From NCBI GenBank assembly GCA_029204225.1, contig MU832011.1, positions 27,688-91,687 of the forward strand: a stretch of DNA of 64,000 nucleotides, written 5' to 3'. The stretch's first letter is position 1; each line of letters starts with the position of its first letter. The notes below the pieces were generated by a model. The model searched no databases. It was not told the origin of the DNA and saw nothing but the letters and a program-made list of their open reading frames with translations. The stretch comes from Diphasiastrum complanatum. Lineage: Eukaryota > Streptophyta > Lycopodiopsida > Lycopodiales > Lycopodiaceae. Shown here piece by piece: positions 23,300 through 35,520 of the stretch. The position numbers were made by a program, and so were the translations under genes.

Positions 23300-23397
23300 G
23301 ACACGTGTTGCAACGTGACAATGCATGGCCAAATGTGGGCCATACCCTCTGTCGGACACGTGTCAGAATGACTGAAAAAAAAAATTAGACACGTGTC
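23300..23397. promoter_or_regulatory. Cluster of three ACACGTGT (G-box/ABRE-like) sites
   Basis: GACACGTGT occurs at 23300-23308 and the ten-base palindrome GACACGTGTC at 23355-23364 and 23388-23397. CACGTG is the core bound by plant bZIP and bHLH factors, and ACACGTGTC resembles abscisic-acid response elements. No gene follows closely, so a regulatory role is only a possibility. Confidence 0.4.
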
Positions 23398-23419
23398 ACG
23401 CAGCATGTGCTAAAACATG

Positions 23420-26080
23420 CTGATGTGGAGAGAGATGTCGTGCACATACTGGCCAGTGGTGTGTACACCGTCTCCTTGTCAAGCGCAAATTGATGGACTA
23501 CAATTTTTTCAAAATTCTGGAAACATATCATATTCGATTATTCAAGTCATCACCTATAAGATTGATTGTGACCACTCATACATTCAAGCCTTCATTACTG
23601 CGATAGACAATATTAACATGAAACTTAAAAACGTCCAAATTGGCAATCACTTCCACTTAACAATCTCACTTGCACTTCAAAATTTCTGAATGTACTCCAA
23701 GAGTGTTACATAATTCATGCTACTTGATGTCCACTTCTTGTCATCTTGTGCAAACTCATGTTAGAATATTGATGGTTTATTAACTCATCACAAGTTGACC
23801 AGCCCATGCCCTTAAACAAAGACTTACCAACATGCCAACTCACCAACGAGTTAGCATGCCAAAGTTTATTCTTGCAATGCTTGAGATGCTATGCAAGCAA
23901 GGGCATCGTGAAAAAAGACTATAAATAGTCAAGCCTGTAAGTTGTGGAGTTTTATAACCTAGCACTTAAAATGCCTTAGATGCTTTATTCATCTTAAACC
24001 ACCAAATACTTTTTCATTACTTTTCTTAAAATTGTCTACAACTACATACTAATGGCCGGCTCGAGCAAACAATTCAAGCAATGTACAATAATTCTTTGTT
24101 GACCTACTTTAGAGCTTTATGCCACATAATTCACTAGTCATTAAGCCTTAAAGAGCATAAGATATTTATGCGTTGTTTACACAACATTTAGACTTACGAA
24201 AGAACAATTTCGAACACCATTTGCTCAAGCATTGATACCAATAGAAAATGTTTCACTCCTCTTCAAGCTACTCCTATAAATTTAAATTTCTTCAATGTTA
24301 TCTCTATCTTTGACTCTTGTTTTTCCATTGTTGAGCTTTCACATTCATTCAAACAAGTAGGATCTAGATCATCTAAGCAGAATTTTATAAAAAACTGCAC
24401 GTAATTCTTTGAATAGAAAGTAGCCTAAAAACTAACCACAAACTAATCCGAGAATATTTTACATCACATGCAACATAACCTAGTACGATTTGATAATCAA
24501 TACATCCTAGCTACATAGCAAAAGTAGTGGGCTCAAGAGGGTTTAAACCAATGGTCTCAAGTTCTACGCCTCACCTTGCTAAATAATGGCCAAAATTTGA
24601 CTTTTCAAGCTACCATCCCTTCAGAATTTTGTCCAACTAATCACTAATTCTTAGCAAACAAATTTATGAAGAGTGGTGAATGCGCTTGAGTCAAGATGTG
24701 GGGCTGTAGGTTCTATGAGGTTTGCCATACTTTGTTTAAGGCTTTCTTTAGTAGAAAATGAACAACTTGTTCATACCTCAATCATTGCAATGCAATGGCT
24801 CTTCATTAACAACTACTTAGACATTGGAAAAATTCATACGCAAAAATTACGTAAAACTACAAAAATGATGTGATGATGAGAATGAGTCCTACTAGGGGGC
24901 ACCAAGCATGTTGGGGGCAGCTAAAAATTGCTACCTCTAAAAAATTCCCTTGATAGTTTACTAAACCAACATCACTTACAACAAGCAAAACTCAACCCTA
25001 CCATAGTTGCAAGTTCTAATTTCTATGAATAAAATAGCAAACTCTTATTTCAAATTTCTTTAACATATTAAAGAAATTAGAACTCCAACTTTCATAATCA
25101 TAAATGTCAATAACAAATTACAACATCTACCAATCCGTACAGTGTAAATAATTGACTCCAAAGTAAAATTTTGATTGTTAAGGCTGAACTAGAGCTCAAT
25201 CTCGATAGTTAAAGGCTAATGGCCGTCATAGTCATTCCAACTCTCATTCCTCTTCGAGGACTCAAGGACTGTTCCCTATCAATCTCATCCTTTGAGGACT
25301 CTATCTCCTCTTCCCCCCCCCCGATAGCTCCTCTTCCTTGACTGCTCAAAAAGCCTCTACCAATAAGCCACCAATTTAGAACTAAGGTTTTGTTGATGGG
25401 ATGACACACGTGTTCTAAGAACATTTCACATGGTCATGCCATTTATCAAAAATGTATTGGTTAGGCTAAATCACCTCTCATGTGTGAGAGGTGTCTCCAA
25501 GATCCAAGGGGCACAAGGGCCTTTGCCATGTAGAATTGATTGAATCTGGTTTTCAGTTCTGGGACATTGGTTGGCATCTTCAATTATGAGGGATAGCATA
25601 AAGAAAATAAACCAGCCAAGTTGCAAAAACTTAAATGGACCAGTCAGGTTGGAGCAATCCATTTAACATTTACCATATAAATATGAAAGCGGGGTAGTCC
25701 TTTCTTTCTCATCTCACTTGCCAAGGTTTTAAAATGGTCAAAAAAAAAAAAAACATGCCACTCAATCAAATTTACTACCGCGAGTGCCATTCACACACAA
25801 AGCACATGTATTTCTAGCATTCACGCAATACAAATGGGCCTACAACAATTTGTCGGCCTTGTCAATAATGTAATCAAGTTAGTCATGGGCATTTATGAAA
25901 GAGTTAACATTTAAGGAATTAAAGGAGGTGCTTGAAAATTTGGATACTTTCAATAATAAGTAAATGATAGGCATTGAGGTCATGGTTCAATATTTGCATG
26001 GCAATAAAATCTCATGCATTACAAACAAAACCTTGTTATGCTTAGCCTTTCTTAGTGACTAGTATTATTGAAAAATGGAT
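23420..26080. other. Long non-coding interval
   Basis: About 2.7 kb of AT-rich sequence with A runs (25740-25753) and a short C run (25314-25322). I see no LTR edge, primer site, coding passage longer than background or RNA gene. Confidence 0.4.
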
Positions 26081-26084
26081 TCAA

Positions 26085-27315
26085 TGAGAAGTTTGGTTCT
26101 GAAATAGATGGAAAGAGCAGTATGATATCGCGAGGTCCTCAGGCGTCAAAGACAACCATCGTCTGATCAGAAACTGAGTCGTAGACGTCCGTGTTTTGAT
26201 CAGAGTGAGTAAACAAGCACGATCAAACAACGATAAAGTGCATTCAAATCACAATAAGCATTCATCTACGTCATACACAGATAGAAAAGCGTATTGTTGT
26301 TATATTACATTGAAGCACAATCATGACAGTTACAACCAGAATGACGGCGTAGCTGGGAGGCTCAAAATCATATGTCTCATGGACGGAGCGTCTCAAGTAA
26401 TTTGTGTTGGGATGATCTATTTATAGATTGCATCCATGCATTAACTACATTAAATGTTTGTCACCTAATTAGGCAAGCCGTTGTACTTGGAAGTATATGG
26501 CTTTTGTGACAACCGTACATAGTGTATACTGTCAACCCGTAGGGAATGTTGACGTGAATGAGGTCGTCGCAAATTCTCTCACTTCGCATTTTACGTGAAG
26601 TGGTTTTCTCTCACTTCGCAAATTTCGAAAAGTTGCTAGGAATGTTCCTTGTGTAAAATAGACGACCTTCGGCATTTTCTCCCTCTTCGGGATTTTGCGA
26701 AAAAGCCGAAGGTGCCCTTAGAAAGGCAAAGGTGTCCTTAAAAAGACAAAGGTGCCTTTAAGACAATTTAACTCATGAAAATAGATGTCCTTCAAGAATT
26801 TTCTCTCTCTTCACATTTTTGGGAAAATGCGAAAAGGCCAAAGGTGTTAGAACAGTTAAACTTTTGAACTACGCAAGTTTCGCATTTCGAAAAAATGCAA
26901 AAAAGGCGACACTGTGGAAAACATAGTTCATTTCTACAAACTGTCGCGACACCTAGAGTATTTCTGCAGACTGTCGCGAAAGTAATGTATTTCTGCGGAC
27001 TTGTTCTAAATGCAAGTTTGTGGAAGTCCTTGAAGATGGCCAAGTCTTCAATGACTTCAAGTTATTAAACTTAACATCTGAACTTGAAATTATGACAGGA
27101 TTGGTTACCCTTTGCTGGAGATCAGCCGGAAGCTCATTTGTAGACGTTCTTCAAATAGATTGACTATCTAAGTTTGTGATTCCTGTAGGTATCAGATGAG
27201 TAGCCGTAGAACCAAAGTTGGTTTCACCTGACCCTGATCAACGATCAATAAACGTGTAGGAATATTCATGATTAGTCATTCAACAACGAGACAACTGTGG
27301 GCTTAATTTCCAACA
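26085..27315 (-). repeat. CopB 3' LTR, about 1.23 kb
   Basis: The plus strand ends CTTAATTTCCAACA at 27315, followed by GTCCCCCTTAAGG, a reversed polypurine tract, so the LTR starts TGTTGGAAATTAAG on the minus strand. It matches the split copy at 14034-22142. It is rich in TTTCGC/GCGAAA words and short repeats (for example AAAAGCCGAAGGTGCC). The other edge is near 26076-26085. Confidence 0.8.
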
Positions 27316-28745
27316 GTCCCCCTTAAGGTCACGGTTGGTGCCTTGGTATCTTCGTCAGGTTCAGCATGTTGAAGAACTTCTGATGGTTGATCTTGGGAAG
27401 CGCTTTGGTGAAGATGTATGTGACCATTTCTGTTGTGGAGCAGTATTGAAGTATCACTTGCCCTGAGATACTGGATTTCTATGTGCTTGGATTTGCCATG
27501 AAATCTGGGATTCATTGACAGTAAAATACAGCTCAAGTTGTCACACAGAATGGTGGTAGCATTGAACTGAGTGTGATGTAAGTCGTGAAGTAATAACCTA
27601 ATCCATACAGCTTCTTTTCAAGCTTGACATGCTGCGATGTACTCTACCTCGGTCGAAGAAAGTGCAACTGATTTATGCTTCCTTGAGTTCCATGAAATCG
27701 GTCCCCCTACCAGATAGAAACAGAACCCGGAGGTAGATTTTCTGGTAGAGACTCTTCCTCCCCAATCTGAGTCAGAGTAGACTTGCAGGACGAGTGGGTC
27801 GATGACATTTCCATCATAGCATAAAATGTGATCTAAACTTCCCTGAATATATCTCATCACTCTCTTTAATGCTTTCCAATGAGAGATCCTAAGATTAGAC
27901 ATGAATTGACTTAACGTGCTAACAATGTATGCTAAATCTGGTCTAGTACACAGCATTGCGTACATCAAAGATCCTATTAGTGAATGATAAGGGTACTTCG
28001 CTATGTCGAGTACTTCACTATCAGAATCATCACAAGTAGGTTTAGTCAATACTATACTTGGATCCATCGGAGTATCAATTGGTTTGCAATTAAACATATG
28101 AAACTTTTCTAAAATGCCTTTTAGATATGTCTGCTAGCTAAGATAGATCTTCTTCTGAAGCCTATTTATAGTAATGTGAATTCCTAACAAAGAATGGACA
28201 GCTCCTAAATCAGTCATGTCGAATTCCTTTGACAGATCACTCTTAGTAGTGTACAGAAGAGAAGTGTCGTTAGACAAAATAAATGCATCATCTACGTAAA
28301 GAGCTATGTGAATTGATTGGTGCCTATATGCTTTGAATAAACATTATAGTCATCTGAATTGTTTGCGAATCCCAATTGAATGAGATAAGAGTTGATTATA
28401 TCGAACCATACTCTTGCGGCCTGTTTCAGATCGTAGATTGCTTTGTGCAGCTTGCACACTTTGTGCTCTTGGCCTTTGACTCCAAATCCTTCTGGTTGGA
28501 AGGTATACAGTTCCTCTTCGACGTTGTCGTTGAGAAATGTTGTCTTGACATCCATTTGGTGAATTTTGAGGTCCTCTGTGGCCGCTGACAAAATCAGAGT
28601 CTTGATTGACTGCATCTTGATGATAGGACTAAAAATTTCTTGATAATCTACTCCTTAGACTTGAGTGAATCCTTTAGCCACTAGCTGTGCTTTCCATTTA
28701 GCAATGGAACCATCAAAGTTGATCTTCTTTTCAAACTTAGACAAC
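27316..28745 (-). pseudogene. pol: CopB pol fragment (RT and RNase H)
   Basis: Minus strand, from high coordinates: RT opening (FEKKINFDGSIAKWKAQLVA, then IHQMDVKTTFLNDNVEEELY in 28304-28615), an intact LYVDDAFIL active-site box near 28283-28303, then HMFNCKPIDTPMDPS, GSLMYAMLCTRPDL and the RNase H block (YSDSDWGGRVSTRKSTSGFC, SSTEVEYIA) in 27618-28097. Stops interrupt the frame (one near 28133). Integrase, protease and gag are missing because an inverted LTR fragment begins at about 28746. Confidence 0.85.
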
Positions 28746-28941
28746 CAATTTATTTGAAGAACGTCTACAACGGGCTTCCGGCTGATCTCCAACAAAGGGT
28801 AACCAATCCTATCATAATTTCAAGTTCAGATGTTAAGTTCAATAACTTGAAGTCATTGAAGACTTGGCCATCTTCAAGGACTTCCACAAAATTAGCATTT
28901 AGAACAAGTCTGCAAAAATACATTACTTTCGCGACAGTCTG
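28746..28941 (+). repeat. Inverted CopB LTR fragment, about 196 bp
   Basis: Reverse complement of roughly 26960-27170 within the CopB LTR (shared words include GAAGAACGTCTACAA and CATTACTTTCGCGACAGTCT). It faces opposite to the LTR at 26085-27315 and replaces the 5' half of the element. Confidence 0.85.
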
Positions 28942-28949
28942 TGCAAGGT

Positions 28950-31900
28950 GAGCCTATAGACAACATTCAAAACTATTTAGTGGATTTGTAACCAATCACT
29001 ATGAGCCAAATTCATACAAATTAACTAGACAAACTCAAAAACAAAATTTGCTCCAAAATTAGTCATAAACTCTAAACCTACCTCCATACCCACATATAAT
29101 CATTACAACCATTCTTCCCTATGCCCATCTTTGAAAACCAATGAATCTCTTTTTCTTAATGAACACGAGGCATGTTGATGCCATCAAGGTGTATCCAAAT
29201 TTGTGAATAACATAATAGAAATTGACTACCTTTGCCCAAAAAGTTGCCACATTCATATAATCCCATTAGGTATAACAAGCTCTACTCACACACTATGCTC
29301 AACACTCCCTTGTGGTGCATGTTCACAAAAGTGCCCTTTTGTGTTTGAGAGACGTGCTCTCACATGTGAGAGAAGAAAGTTGCCAAAGCGTGAGGTTGGT
29401 TTTTGTCTGTGCTTATCACCCCCGTGCAACACATGTTGCCATTTCATTAGGTCATGTTGACAATGGACTTTTTTTTCTATCGCCCCTCCAAATGTTTGTG
29501 GCTACCCCTTGGGTCTAGCATGGCAAGAGGCATTGGGGGTGCAAGTTGAAAATGATCTCCCATTCATGTGCTGACATGGTGCATGTGAATGTTTCGAACA
29601 ACACAAATAATGCCTCAAATTGATGTTGTACAATGACTTTCTCCATGCTTAAAAATTTGAAGTCCTTTGTACCTTCTTGATGGTAGGGCTTTTGTGAGAG
29701 GGTGAGAGCCCAAGGACAAAGCCTTGACCGTGGTGGTAAGGTCTAACGCCTTGGGCCTTTCCCTATGTTTTGAGAGGGAAAAAAACCGTCTTGGAGGCAG
29801 GCTTGAATTTGAAGGGCATATCTAGATTCTTGAATTTTTAACTTTTAAATGATGTGCAAATTTCATGGATACTTTCAAAACATACCAATGAGATGTTGGC
29901 TTTTATAAACATTTATGTCAGCTGTAGGTTATATTATGCCAAAATGAAGATAACTCAATTTGGCAAAATGGGTAGTCTATAAATTTCACCCATTCTTTAA
30001 CGTGGTGAATCTTTCCTAGCTAGTTGCAAGAGCAACATTGTGTTCTATCAGTCATTGGTTAGGATAGGTTTTGCATGGATCATGTGCCAATAGCCGCACC
30101 GCTGACCCATGGAGATCCAAACCATTGTAGTGTGTTGGTGTGGGCGTGGGCTTTGCATGCCGGAAATAGGTCATGAACGCATCGAGTTGCATGAAAGCTC
30201 ACGGGAAGACCATCTTTCCACCTGGAACCCGGCCTTGACATCAATGCTGGGCCGGGTGGCACAACATGTGAACACTGAAGACACCCTAAGTCTATCTTCA
30301 TGCATGTGGTGAGGTGATGTATCGTGCTTGAATTGGGCTCGTCCACCCAGGTTAGATTCTCTTTGATCCCACGGGTTAACAATATAAAAAAGTGCCACAA
30401 TACATAATCATGCTCATTTTAGAATAAAACCTAAAATATAGACCTCTATGAAATTTGAGCCTTTCAAAAAGAAGGGTAACTCCTTGAACTGCCTTTCAAT
30501 TGACAATGGTTATAGACCTTTTGACAATGGACATGTGTCAGCAATTGCCTGGACTTTTATTAGAAGAAGAGTATAATGTTACCAGCTAGCTAGTATGCAG
30601 ATGCTGCAGGGCAGGCTGCCCCCCACTAGAAAGCTCTTGTCAGAAGCTTGTGATCCTTGAGTTGACTCATGTCAACATCTTGCTCCCTCCACTTTGCTTC
30701 AACCATATTTGACCATACTTCATCCATGCCCATTGGCTCATGGATCTGCAACACTGACTGATTTGAGATTTTTTGAAGTTTTGCAGATATTGATTATCAT
30801 TATTCAACACCAATAGCATCATAAAATAGGAATTTTTTTGAGTTGAATTGCAACCTCTACAGTTGCTGATGCAACACAGCCCATGGCAGATGGGTGGAAT
30901 TAAGTAATGCTTGTAAGAGGTGAACAATTATCAAGGTCAGTGGATGTGTCGGTTTACTGCTAAGTAATGATCATCTGCTGCAGCAGCTGAAGCTACCTGT
31001 GAGATGAGCATTGAGACTAGAGGACTATCCTCGTACTGGGTCTTCATTGTTGTTCTCTCCCAGCCTTTGGGATCATTCCCATTCCTGTAGGCTGTAAGCT
31101 GTAGCTAGTGCATTCACAGAAGAGGACTCGGGAGCTACATAGCCTACAGTTAAGCTGTGATGTCAACTTATGAAGCTTTCGGTTTTCATGCAGACTTGGG
31201 CAGTGTGCATTTTTTCTGTGGGCTCTGGATGCTAATTGAGCTCAATATTATACAAAAATGAAAGAAATCGCATGTGGGGCCTGGTGGCAAGCATGGTTGG
31301 TGCTTGGAGTTGAATGATTGATCCATTGTGTCAGCCATGGCGTGATGAACCTTGCCGGTTGCTGTTTTTTAGGATAAAATTTCAAGAATCAAGAATGAGG
31401 ATTACTGTAGTTCTCAGATCTGCGTGAATAAAAAAACCATCCATACTTTCTTAGATTTGATTGCATTATTCTAATCAGGCATGACAGCGAGATGAATGTT
31501 TGAATGCGTTTCTAGAGTTCACTAATTAACTGGGCACAAAGCTCCATGCTTGTGGCTTTATCCAGCTGCTAATTCCAGCATTGAGAGCGCCATTTCTGGA
31601 ACATGAAAGCTTAAAGGTGAATGAAAGACGAAAGGTTTATTGTCAGTAGCAGCAACTGGCCAACGATATGTGGAGCTGAGTCTGTACTCCCTGTGTGGGT
31701 GCACCGAGCTAGTGAAAGGGTAGATTGTACACACAGACTCCAGAGTCCAGAGTACAATTCTGATCACTGATTGCAACTTGTACTGGCTTTGACCTTTGCT
31801 TACCTTTATCCGTGCATGCCCTCCTGATGACCGCTCTTGTCTTACGTGGTCGTCTTTTTCCCTCGGCTGCCTGCTTGATTTGTTACATCCGACTTTCGCA

Positions 31901-32125
31901 GCCAAGCAAGTAATCAGTTTTTACTCATAAATGTAGACAACAAACACAGAGACAGAGGCGAACAGGTTCTGATGCTATTGTTAATATACAAAGTTTTGAC
32001 CTCACTGTCCACATACATTTGTAAGAACATGATGAGAGGGGAGATATGACGAGAGGCGAGCTGTTTACAAACAAGTGACAGTTATGGTGGTTCAGTTTCT
32101 ACTAGCTCGAAGGGCGAGGCAGTGT
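28950..32125. other. Long interval without a supported gene
   Basis: About 3.2 kb. Scattered frames of 60-115 codons have no family resemblance. The last 200 bases should include the promoter and 5' untranslated region of the gene starting at 32126. Confidence 0.4.
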
Positions 32126-32738
32126 ATGGCAGCTTCTAGCAGTTACGAGTCAGTGATAGAATTGGTTTTGCTACAGTGGCTAGCTATGGCTGCAATATCA
32201 AGGCCTTGCTTTGTTGGTTCGACGCCCGTGGAGGAGCACCGGCCATCCTTCGAAACTCTGCGGCATACTTCAGTTAAAGTGGTAGGCACAGTGTTGTGCG
32301 ATTGCTGCCAGGAGGGACGATACACTCAGAATACTGCCTTCCTCTCTGGTTAGATCTTATCATATGCTATACAATCACAAACCTGCCTTTTCCATTTCTC
32401 ATCAGTGTTTTCAAATCCCGATTTGAGCTTCGCCAATTAGCTAATGATATGATAATTTCTTTCATTCATCAATGCCTTACGCTTATGCTTAGTAGCTGCA
32501 CTTATACAGATATTGACAATGCAGAAGTGACTCCATCTTTTTTTATATTTTTTCTCATACAATTCGAGCTTTACACTGTTAATAAGATCGAATGGTTTTA
32601 GAATCGTTAATTCCTCAGAGAATTTCATGGATTTGGTAGTTCGAACTTCCAAGGCACGCTAACATATGTGGTCTTGTAGACGATCTTCTAGGACAGAAGG
32701 AGCTGTTTAGGTAGGATTGACTGTGTGTGCGTGTGTGT

Positions 32739-32813
<75 letters not shown>

Positions 32814-33432
32814 CATTGTTGGATCACTATCAGGCGTTTCGGTGGCGGTGGACTGTAAGAACAGGAGTGGAAGTGAAAACTTTGTCTGGCAAGCTGCGTC
32901 TGACAGAAAGGGGGACTTTGCTATAGAAATACCATCTCTCGGAACGATTCAGAAATGTTGGGTGCATGTGCTAAACAATCCTCATGGTTCCTGTAACAGC
33001 AGAGAAGCATCAGATTCTGCGACAAAAGGCTCCGCAGCTTCTCAACTGCTCACCCTGCAATCTTTGCATCATGATCAGTCCAGTATTGTTTACACCGTAG
33101 GCGAGCTCAGCTACCAGCCCAAAGCACCCTTCTCGTTTTGCAGAAAGGGGATAATCACAGCTTTTGGATCACTCAATGGCAAGCTGCAGCGTAATTTGCA
33201 CCGGAAACTAAAAGACTTCGATGCACAAGCGCAGAAGGCTTTGATCAATGGAGCCCATGAACTTTTACATCAATCTCGACGTCGTTCTGTACTAGCAATG
33301 AGCAAACATATAGGTAGGCCCACTTCCTACCATCTTGAGCCTCCTGATCCTCCTCAGCCATTGTATCCTATTTTAAAAAAGAACGCGGCAAGCGCACCAC
33401 CCTATCAATTTATGGCTCCTAATCGTCCATGA
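32126..33432 (+). CDS. Ole e 1-like secreted protein, two exons (join 32126-32348, 32834-33432)
   Basis: Exon 1 (32126-32348) ends in a split Gly codon before GTTAGATC. Exon 2 (32834-33432) follows an ACTATCAG acceptor, and joining restores one 273-residue frame. The N-terminus has a hydrophobic stretch (about residues 10-31), a likely secretion signal. The domain runs from SVKVVGTVLCDCC (49-61) through GVSVAVDCKN (75-84), DRKGDFAIEIP (98-108) and KCWVHVLNNPHGSC (115-128) to a last cysteine near 177. This is the spacing of the pollen Ole e 1/extensin-like family, whose six cysteines form disulphides and whose members act in or at the cell wall. The C-terminus is basic, then proline-rich (PPDPPQPLYP). 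An upstream in-frame ATG at 32084 would add 14 residues. The precise role is unknown. It is the only intact-looking host gene here. Confidence 0.8.
32349..32833 (+). other. Intron of the Ole e 1-like gene, 485 bp
   Basis: GT at 32349-32350 and AG at 32832-32833, phase 1. It contains a (TG)n-(GA)n microsatellite whose pure part ends 23 bases before the acceptor, where a pyrimidine tract would normally lie; only a short mixed stretch separates them. Confidence 0.75.
32741..32810. repeat. (GA)n microsatellite in the intron, 70 bp
   Basis: Pure GA run preceded by a TG-rich stretch (TGTGTGTGCGTGTGTGTCT). Confidence 0.98.
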
Positions 33433-33826
33433 TCTTGATGTGAATCTTTCGGTGGAACTCCTGATCCTCCACCTACTTGCTTAAGCCTATGCAATGGCGA
33501 GGTAGATCGTGTTCTGATAACCAGGAATTATGAGAGGTGGTTTGATTGGTATAAGAATCAGATGCAGTGCGATCCACCTCTAGTGTTTTGTTTTTTCCAT
33601 TCAGCAAAGATTCTCCACCCACATATATATTTCCGTAGTTGTACTTGGGGATGGTTGTGATCACACTATAAGCTTCAGATTATACTCCCCAGGTTTTGTT
33701 CTTTTGATGCTTGCAGCTCGGTGCTCTAATCCTGCACAGATCAAGCCCATTTCTAAGCAAATTTGCATGACAAGATTGTAAGATCAGATCACTTCAAGCT
33801 GGCAGATCCTACTGGAATCTCCTGTC

Positions 33827-33832
33827 AATAAA
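33827..33832 (+). terminator. Candidate polyadenylation signal
   Basis: AATAAA about 395 bases after the stop codon of the Ole e 1-like gene. Plant signals are loose, so this is only a plausible site. Confidence 0.3.
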
Positions 33833-34748
33833 TGAGCAGCTGATGCTCTCCTTACAGATACATTGTCCTTCCACTTTTGGCAATCAAGACTTCATTCAAT
33901 CAATGACCAACTTCTGATATTTTTCTGTACTTTCTGCAGGACAACAAGCCCATGTAGAGGGAATAGTCTCATAGTTTAATGTACGTTCAGAAACAGAAAC
34001 TTAGAGCAATGCAGGAGGACTTTGACAAATTTGCATAGGAACATCTTTTGTGCTCCCATGGATATTGTAAAATCTTAAATTGCTAGCAAACAAAGGCTTG
34101 AAATATGTCATTTCTCTTTGATTATTCAAAGGTAACTTGTTTCTTATACTAGTTAAGATGCTTGCTTTCTTCTTTCTTGAGCTAAATGCTGGCTACCTAT
34201 TTCACATTGTCAACAGATTTTGAGAATTCATCTCATGGGAAAAGTTCTATCCTCCCTTTTATGGCCTTAAACATTTTTTGTGGATGGGGGAAAAAGGTCA
34301 GCCTGTAAAACATTTTTTGTGTAAAACATTGTTGGTGGCGAGCCCGATAGGGCGAGCTGAGATGTAAAGCCTCACAATGAACAGGTAGAATGGGCCTGCC
34401 TGTCTACCCGTTCCGTTAAGTTATAATAGGCTAGCTTGGCACCACCATGGCCTTCTTGTGGCCATTTTGCATTTTCTCACGACTCATTGTGCTTATAGAA
34501 TAGCCTCACTACAAGAGCCTTAGATTTTGCCATATACAACATCCTCAATTTTGGCAAGAAAAAGCTAGCGTGGCTTACCCTTATACCATGTTTTATTTGA
34601 TTATGTACTCGGTAATGGCCCTGGGGAGGGCCATTACCACAAATAATCCAAGACCCAGGCAACGACGAGTGGCGGAGGCCACAAGCTGTTCGGGGACCGG
34701 ATTATGAGTGGTAATGGCCCAACCAATTGGCTGCACGTAATTGATGTG

Positions 34749-34787
<39 letters not shown>

Positions 34788-34813
34788 TCTCTCGGTTTAG
34801 GGTTTAGGGTTTA

Positions 34814-34892
<79 letters not shown>
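34749..34892. repeat. CT microsatellite interrupted by telomere-type repeat
   Basis: (CT)n to about 34793 with one CTGT interruption, then a 22-bp TTTAGGG-type block, then (CT)n to about 34892 followed by a C run. Confidence 0.97.
34794..34815 (+). repeat. Interstitial telomere repeat, three TTTAGGG-type units
   Basis: GGTTTAGGGTTTAGGG continues into another TTTAGG. TTTAGGG is the common plant telomere unit. The block is exactly flanked by CT repeats on both sides. Confidence 0.95.
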
Positions 34893-34894
<2 letters not shown>

Positions 34895-35039
34895 CCCTAT
34901 ATAATGTAAAATAATATAGGGCCAAAAAGAGCTTAAAATGCAATGAACATCAATTATGTTACCTAGAAAATGCTTATACTTCAATGAGGCACCTTAAATT
35001 GCCTACATTACCTAAATTGCTTACGCTACCTAAATTGCC

Positions 35040-35520
35040 TTTGGAGGCCTTATAGCTACTTGAATGGTTGCCCTATAAGATCGTTGTAGTTTGAATGAAA
35101 TTTGTAGTTTGCCCTTTGGGGTTATTGTCATTGTTGTTCTCAGGGCTTCTATAAGTTGGGTCCTGAACTCATGTGAGGGTGATGGAGAACTCTCAAATTG
35201 AACTATTGCCCTACCAAATCGTTGTTTGGGTAAAATTGAAGGCTACCCTTTGGAGCCTTGTTGTTGTTTCGATGATTGCCCCTCATGACCATTAATGTTT
35301 GGAAGAAATTGGAAGTTGCCGTTTGGGTCCTTGTTGCTTCCTGGATGGTTTTCCTATAGGACGGTTGTTGTTTGGATAAAATTGTCTTCAAGGCCCGGTA
35401 GTTGTTTGAATGGGTGCCCTACATGACTATTGTAGTTTGGAGGAGTTCGCCCTTTGGGAGTTATTGTGGTTGTTGTTCCTTGTCTTCTATAAGTTGGGCC
35501 CAACTTCATGTAAGGGTGAG
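35040..35520 (+). repeat. Degenerate tandem repeat array, units about 65-80 bp
   Basis: Repeated words TTGCCCTATAAGATCGTTGT, GTTTGGATAAAATTG and TGCCCTTTGGGG recur with variation. The outermost units (about 35065-35190 and 35398-35515) share a longer tail with CTTCTATAAGTTGGG. Open frames on the minus strand follow the repeat. Confidence 0.65.

Noticed and set aside
30080-30400. 106-codon minus-strand frame
   Set aside because: No family resemblance; overlapping frames on both strands are equally good.
31558-31905. 115-codon minus-strand frame upstream of the Ole e 1-like gene
   Set aside because: No recognisable domain or splice context; likely chance frame in a less AT-rich interval.
34749-34892. 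True chromosome end or subtelomere
   Set aside because: Only three telomere units inside a microsatellite, with ordinary sequence on both sides.
35040-35520. CRISPR-like array
   Set aside because: Units are degenerate with no conserved repeat/unique spacer alternation, and the DNA is plant nuclear.
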